Source of the DNA: Thinopyrum elongatum
Taxonomy: Eukaryota > Streptophyta > Magnoliopsida > Poales > Poaceae
DNA: 64,000 nt
Direction: 5' to 3'
NCBI GenBank assembly: GCA_011799875.1
Contig: JAAAXO010000143.1
Span: 1-64,000 of the forward strand
The notes below the pieces were generated by a model. The model was not told the origin of the DNA. It did not search any database and worked only from the letters and a program-made list of their open reading frames with translations. Shown one piece after another: positions 63,310-64,000 of the stretch. The stretch's first letter is position 1; each line of letters begins with the position of its first letter. A program made the position numbers and the translations under genes.

Positions 63310-64000
63310 TGATAGAGGCGAGGGTCTCCCGATCTTTCGATGAGATGATAGCTATCATTTTTGGTGGAGTAGACTTTGACGATCCGACTACGAACGTGCG
63401 AGGACGTCGCGCCTTAGCAATCGCTAAACCAACTCCGAGAGGTTATTGACCACGCCGGAGCACAATCAACCTGACCACGAGGGTCTATCTCCTGCAAGCA
63501 AACGAAGAACAAGCAAGAAACTAAGATTTGCAATCTGGATATTGCGAATATAAGATGAAAGCTTTATTGATCAAGGTGGGGTTCTGTGACGTCTTGGTCT
63601 GGTCGTTGAACACAAACGAAGTACGCGAAGTTGCAGCTATGGCGAACTTTTAATCTAAACAAAACCCAAAGTCTAAACGGTGCCCTAAGGGCTGTATATA
63701 TGGAGGAAGAGGGGGGGGATTTCGTGGCCCTTGAAGGAGGGGTCCGAAACCAACCCTATCTCTTGTTTCCCCACACATACGGACTCTAAAAATAGCCTAT
63801 ACTCAATTATTTCGAAATTACATGGGCCTGGCCCAATAATAAGGTGACGCAGCACCTATAATAGCCTCTGGACGAAATTTATGAAGTGACATCTTGTATA
63901 TTTCGTCCAAGGCTTCCTGCACTCATTATGGTGGCTTCAAAGTCCTGAAATCATCACTTGTAACTCCGTTCTTGTTCCCCTTGTGCATGCCATCATCTCC
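63310..64000 (-). repeat. CRW 5' LTR of E3 (H-type, cut by window edge)
   Basis: It starts TGATAGAGGCGAGGGTC and is followed up to 64000, about three quarters of the LTR. The U3 marker TTGTGCATGCC is H-type. About a dozen differences from the 3' LTR are visible in the shared part. Confidence 0.88.

Larger units (their letters stand above)
56463..64000 (-). mobile_element. Near-complete CRW element E3 (autonomous type, one stop)
   Basis: 3' LTR 56463-57384, polypurine tract, a 1707-codon gag-pol frame, leader 62202-63309 with PBS, and a 5' LTR from 63310 that runs off the window. It is inserted in the Quinta U3 part of E2 (GTGGA at 56458-56462 is the expected TSD). It is the best reference copy in the window for the autonomous element. 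Confidence 0.92.

Overview
The window looks like pericentromeric or core centromeric DNA of a Triticeae grass (wheat, barley, rye or a goatgrass relative). It is almost entirely nested LTR retrotransposons. The dominant family is a Ty3/gypsy element of the CRM (centromeric retrotransposon) clade, resembling the elements called Cereba/CRW. Its ~922-bp LTR starts TGATGAGGACATCAATACC, ends CCTCTATCA, and carries the last ~100 codons of the integrase reading frame, including a CRM-type TRARAR motif. The second family is a gag-only relative resembling the non-autonomous Quinta, with 982-bp LTRs starting TGATGAGGACATGAATACC. The organism and family names come from memory of these families; structures, junctions and target-site duplications (TSDs) are read directly from the sequence.

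Layout. 1-8059: minus-strand CRW tandem (LTR-leader-gag / pol-LTR-leader) cut by a truncated opposite-strand LTR. 8060-8119 and 14038-14283: two parts of one coding sequence of unknown identity, split by a CRW composite (8120-14037) with TSD GCAAA. 14930-15826 and 24959-25990: four copies of a ~500-bp tandem repeat, split by a minus-strand Quinta (15827-24958, TSD ATTAA) that itself contains a plus-strand Quinta (18857-23714, TSD GGCGG). 25991-30978: the least transposon-like stretch, with a 5S-rRNA-like sequence, a ~410-bp degenerate array with poly-C tracts, a 75-bp tandem array, an unrecognised 178-218 codon ORF, and a 66-bp array. 30979-31270 plus 43354-44647: one gypsy LTR of the TGATACGTCTCC type, split by a CRW composite (31271-43348, TSD GCCAG). 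44648-45214: the PBS (tRNA-Asp type) and gag start of that element. 45215-53208: another gag-only LTR element, with arrays of palindromic GGACGTCC-type motifs and a 1.18-kb Mutator-like element with a 9-bp TSD. 53209-64000: three CRW-family insertions, one inside another, the last nearly full length with a single stop codon in its reverse transcriptase.

How it works together. The autonomous CRW unit encodes gag, protease, reverse transcriptase, RNase H and integrase in one frame that runs into the 3' LTR. Quinta keeps gag, PBS, leader and polypurine tract similar to CRW but lacks pol, so it probably moves using CRW proteins. Several LTRs are CRW/Quinta chimeras whose breakpoint falls near the predicted transcription start. 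This is the pattern expected when strong-stop cDNA from one RNA transfers to the 3' end of a co-packaged RNA. No ordinary host gene with a recognised function was found.
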